The notes under the pieces are model-generated. The model saw only the letters and a program-made list of their open reading frames with translations. It was not told where the DNA came from and made no database searches. Positions 62,599 to 64,000 of a stretch of DNA of 64,000 bases are shown here, one piece after another. Origin of the DNA: Micromonospora okii (GTDB taxonomy: Bacteria; Actinomycetota; Actinomycetes; Mycobacteriales; Micromonosporaceae); NCBI RefSeq assembly GCF_020884795.1, contig NZ_BBZF01000017.1:263504-327503 (forward strand), read 5' to 3'. Numbering within the stretch: position 1 is the first letter of the stretch; each line of letters opens with the position of its first letter. The position numbers were made by a program, and so were the translations under genes.

Positions 62599-62608
62599 AG
62601 CATAGGAT
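62599..62608. promoter_or_regulatory. Overlapping divergent -10 boxes
   Basis: The 10-bp string AGCATAGGAT contains TATGCT on the minus strand (62604-62599, 6 nt from GTG 62592) and TAGGAT on the plus strand (62603-62608, 7 nt from ATG 62616). The whole intergenic gap is 23 bp. Confidence 0.6.
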
Positions 62609-62615
62609 GGCCGGG

Positions 62616-62720
62616 ATGGTTACCGAGATCGGGTTCGTCAGCCTGCTGGTCGCCGGCCTGGGCGCGCTCGCCGGTGGCCTGGTCTACGTTGCCGTACGCA
62701 TTTCGAGAGGACGTTGGTGA
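62616..62720 (+). CDS. 34-residue single-helix membrane protein
   Basis: MVTEIGFVSLLVAGLGALAG then GLVYVAVRISRGRW: one Gly-zipper-rich helix and a basic C-terminus. Too short for usual gene calls. It is supported by the -10 box 7 nt upstream, a complete helix and the exact junction of its TGA with the intercistronic repeat. Function unknown. Confidence 0.6.
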   Translation: MVTEIGFVSLLVAGLGALAGGLVYVAVRISRGRW

Positions 62721-62763
62721 GCGCGAGGAGTGAGCCGGGCGTGCGAGCCCCGCAGTCGCGAAC
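62718..62763 (+). repeat. Intercistronic stop-codon repeat, single copy
   Basis: TGAGCGCGAGGAGTGAGCCG ... GCGAGCCCCGCAGTCGCGAA, same element as the 63-bp tandem units at 51559-51801. It begins with the TGA of the 34-residue gene and ends 12 bp before GTG 62776. Confidence 0.92.
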
Positions 62764-62775
62764 GGGGATGACGCG

Positions 62776-63369
62776 GTGAGCGACGAGAATCCGCTCCAGC
62801 CGCCGTGGCTGAACGCGCCCCCGGTCGACCCGTACCCGTACGAGGAGAGCCACGACCTGCGCGTGGGCCCGAAGCTGCACCCGACGCTGGACGGCCTGTT
62901 GCCGTACGTCGGGGTGTGGCGGGGCCGGGGCCGGGGCGGCTACCCCACGGTCGAGGACTTCGACTTCGCCCAGGAGATCCGGATCAGCCACGACGGCCGG
63001 CCGTTCCTGCACTACGAGTCGCGGGCGTGGATCCTCGACGAGCAGAGCCGCCCGGTGCGCCCCGGCGGCCGGGAGGTCGGCTGGTGGCGTCCGGTGCTCG
63101 ACGGCGACGGCCGGGCCACGGACGAGCTGGAGGCGCTGATGACGGTGCCCACCGGCGTGATGGAGCTGCACATCGGCAAGCGCAAGGGCACCCAGGTGGA
63201 GTTCGTCACCGACGCGGTGGTGCGCACCTCCACGGCCAAGGAGGTCACCGCCGGCCACCGCCTCTTCGGCATCGTGGAGGGCGCGCTCCTCTACGCCCAG
63301 GACATGGCCGCCGTCGGCCACCCCCTGAGCCCTCACCTCTCGGCCCGCCTCCTCCGCGTAGCCGGCTAA
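62776..63369 (+). CDS. Nitrobindin-like heme-binding protein (FABP/THAP4 family)
   Basis: 197 residues. A lipocalin-like beta barrel signature: LLPYVGVWRGRGRGGYPTVE, FDFAQEIRISHDGRPFLHYE, REVGWWRPV, GVMELHIGKRKGTQVEF and the C-terminal MAAVGHPLSPHLSARLLR that supplies the heme-ligand histidine in the family. Actinobacterial members bind ferric heme and act on peroxynitrite/NO. GTG 62776; the preceding dispersed repeat provides the upstream context. Confidence 0.88.
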   Translation: MSDENPLQPPWLNAPPVDPYPYEESHDLRVGPKLHPTLDGLLPYVGVWRGRGRGGYPTVEDFDFAQEIRISHDGRPFLHYESRAWILDEQSRPVRPGGREVGWWRPVLDGDGRATDELEALMTVPTGVMELHIGKRKGTQVEFVTDAVVRTSTAKEVTAGHRLFGIVEGALLYAQDMAAVGHPLSPHLSARLLRVAG

Positions 63370-63401
63370 CCCCCACCTCACCCCGCCCCACCCCGTCCCG
63401 C

Positions 63402-63462
63402 GTCGATCATGGAGTTGACGGCGGAGACGGAGATCCGGACTGCCGCCAACTCCATGATCAAC
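63402..63462. repeat. Palindromic repeat family A, copy 2
   Basis: GTCGATCATGGAGTTGACGG ... CCGCCAACTCCATGATCAAC. On the minus strand its TTGATCATGG supplies the TGA stop of the class IV aminotransferase (63460-63458). Confidence 0.88.
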
Positions 63463-64000
63463 GCTGCGGGGGCGGGGGGAAGCCCAGGAGGGCTTGGAGG
63501 GCGGCGGTGTGGGGGGAGCGGGGGAGCGGGGTGCCGTCCAGGGTGTGCAGCGGGGCCAGGCCGCGCAGGGACGAGGTGAACCAGACGCCGTCGGCGGCGT
63601 GCAGCTCGGCCGGGGTGACCATCCGCTCCTCGGCGGTCAGGCCGAGGTCGGCGGCGTGGGCCAGCAGCCAGGCGGCGGTCACCCCCGGCAGGATGCCGGT
63701 CTCGGCGGCCGGCACGGTGCACAGGGCCCGCCCGGCCAGCCAGACCACGTTGGACGTCGGCCCCTCCAGGGCGTACCCGTCGGTGGAGACCCACAGCGCG
63801 TCGTCGACGCCGTGCGCGGCGGCCCACCGGCGGGCGGCGACGCTCACCGCGTACGACGTCGATTTGATCCCGGCCGGCAGCCAGTCCAGCGTGGGGCGGG
63901 CGCGGGCGGCCACGCCCAGCGGCAGGGTCGCCACGGCGATCCCGGCGCGGCGGGCCCGGCGCGCGGTGGCCGGCACCTCGGCGAGCGTGGCGTGGACCGA
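63458..64000 (-). CDS. Class IV aminotransferase (aminodeoxychorismate lyase-like), 5' part outside window
   Basis: At least 180 residues; the frame stays open to the window end, so the N-terminus is missing. Fold-type IV PLP enzyme: PLP lysine in GIKSTSYA, DDALWVSTDGYALEGPTSNV with the conserved Glu, ETGILPGVTAAWLL, VTPAELHAADGVWFTSSLRG. PabC-type lyases (p-aminobenzoate for folate) fit best; branched-chain or D-amino acid aminotransferases are alternatives. Its stop codon belongs to a dispersed palindrome. Confidence 0.87.
   Translation of the reverse strand, partial: SVHATLAEVPATARRARRAGIAVATLPLGVAARARPTLDWLPAGIKSTSYAVSVAARRWAAAHGVDDALWVSTDGYALEGPTSNVVWLAGRALCTVPAAETGILPGVTAAWLLAHAADLGLTAEERMVTPAELHAADGVWFTSSLRGLAPLHTLDGTPLPRSPHTAALQALLGFPPPPQR

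Overview
The window is chromosomal DNA from a very GC-rich filamentous actinomycete, most likely a member of the Micromonosporaceae (Micromonospora-like). The evidence is GC-biased third codon positions, many GTG starts, mycothiol synthase, GlnR, two actinobacterial SAM riboswitch classes, an actinobacterial gas vesicle cluster, and short palindromic repeats that I recall as abundant in Micromonospora. I see no prophage, integrase, IS element, CRISPR array, tRNA or rRNA. From memory, the blocks thrC-csp-groEL and pit-pst-mshD-glnR-sulfurtransferase resemble conserved core-chromosome order in Streptomyces, so this looks like core sequence rather than a recent island.

Layout. 1-4.4 kb: the end of an ABC exporter, a DUF3263 protein, a PP2C-like protein and a GNAT enzyme. 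4.5-10.4 kb: a ten-gene gas vesicle operon (two accessory proteins, then gvpA-F-G-O-J-L-S-K) behind a sigma-B-like promoter. 10.5-16.7 kb: a Cdc48-like double AAA+ ATPase, then a hydrolase/ABC-ATPase fusion with its permease. 17-23.6 kb: DoxX, threonine synthase under a SAM-I riboswitch, a double GNAT protein, a PaaN-like dehydrogenase and another GNAT. 23.7-27.4 kb: a cold shock protein, a membrane protein and groEL behind two CIRCE operators. 27.5-40.5 kb: GNAT, a membrane-anchored subtilase, glpD, an FAD oxidase, a FUSC protein, a cysteine-desulfurase-like enzyme under a SAM-IV riboswitch, a PrsW-like protease and a lone GroES-like protein. 40.6-45.9 kb: an AI-2E family permease, a DinG-like helicase, a DUF402 protein and PPK2. 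45.9-54.2 kb: a phosphate region (DUF47-pitA on +, pstSCAB on -) with PHO-box-like 11-bp repeats before both operons, interrupted by an oxidoreductase and a Nudix gene. 54.2-64 kb: mshD, a polysaccharide deacetylase, glnR, two cell-envelope proteins, a Cys-leader/sulfurtransferase/DUF1416 operon, a secreted protein, a DsrE-like protein, a 34-residue membrane protein, a nitrobindin-like protein and part of a class IV aminotransferase.

How it fits together. Phosphate (pit, pst, PPK2), sulfur/SAM (thrC, the desulfurase-like gene, the sulfurtransferase with a Cys leader peptide), nitrogen (glnR) and stress functions (groEL, csp, gas vesicles, a LmeA-like protein) each have recognisable cis-regulation. 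About eighteen genes have a -10-like hexamer exactly 6-7 nt before the start codon, implying leaderless mRNAs.

The most unusual content is non-coding. There are six copies of a covarying palindrome that abuts or overlaps stop codons, probably a lineage-specific bidirectional terminator family. There is an intercistronic repeat that begins exactly at the stop codon of the upstream gene (tandem x4 between pstC and pstA, once before the nitrobindin gene). There are also two further palindrome families and several minisatellites starting at gene ends. Protein-level oddities are the hydrolase-ABC fusion, the multi-spanning subtilase, the disordered Gln/Asn/Gly gas vesicle protein and a degenerate first AAA+ domain. 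All assignments come from reading the sequence; no database search was run.
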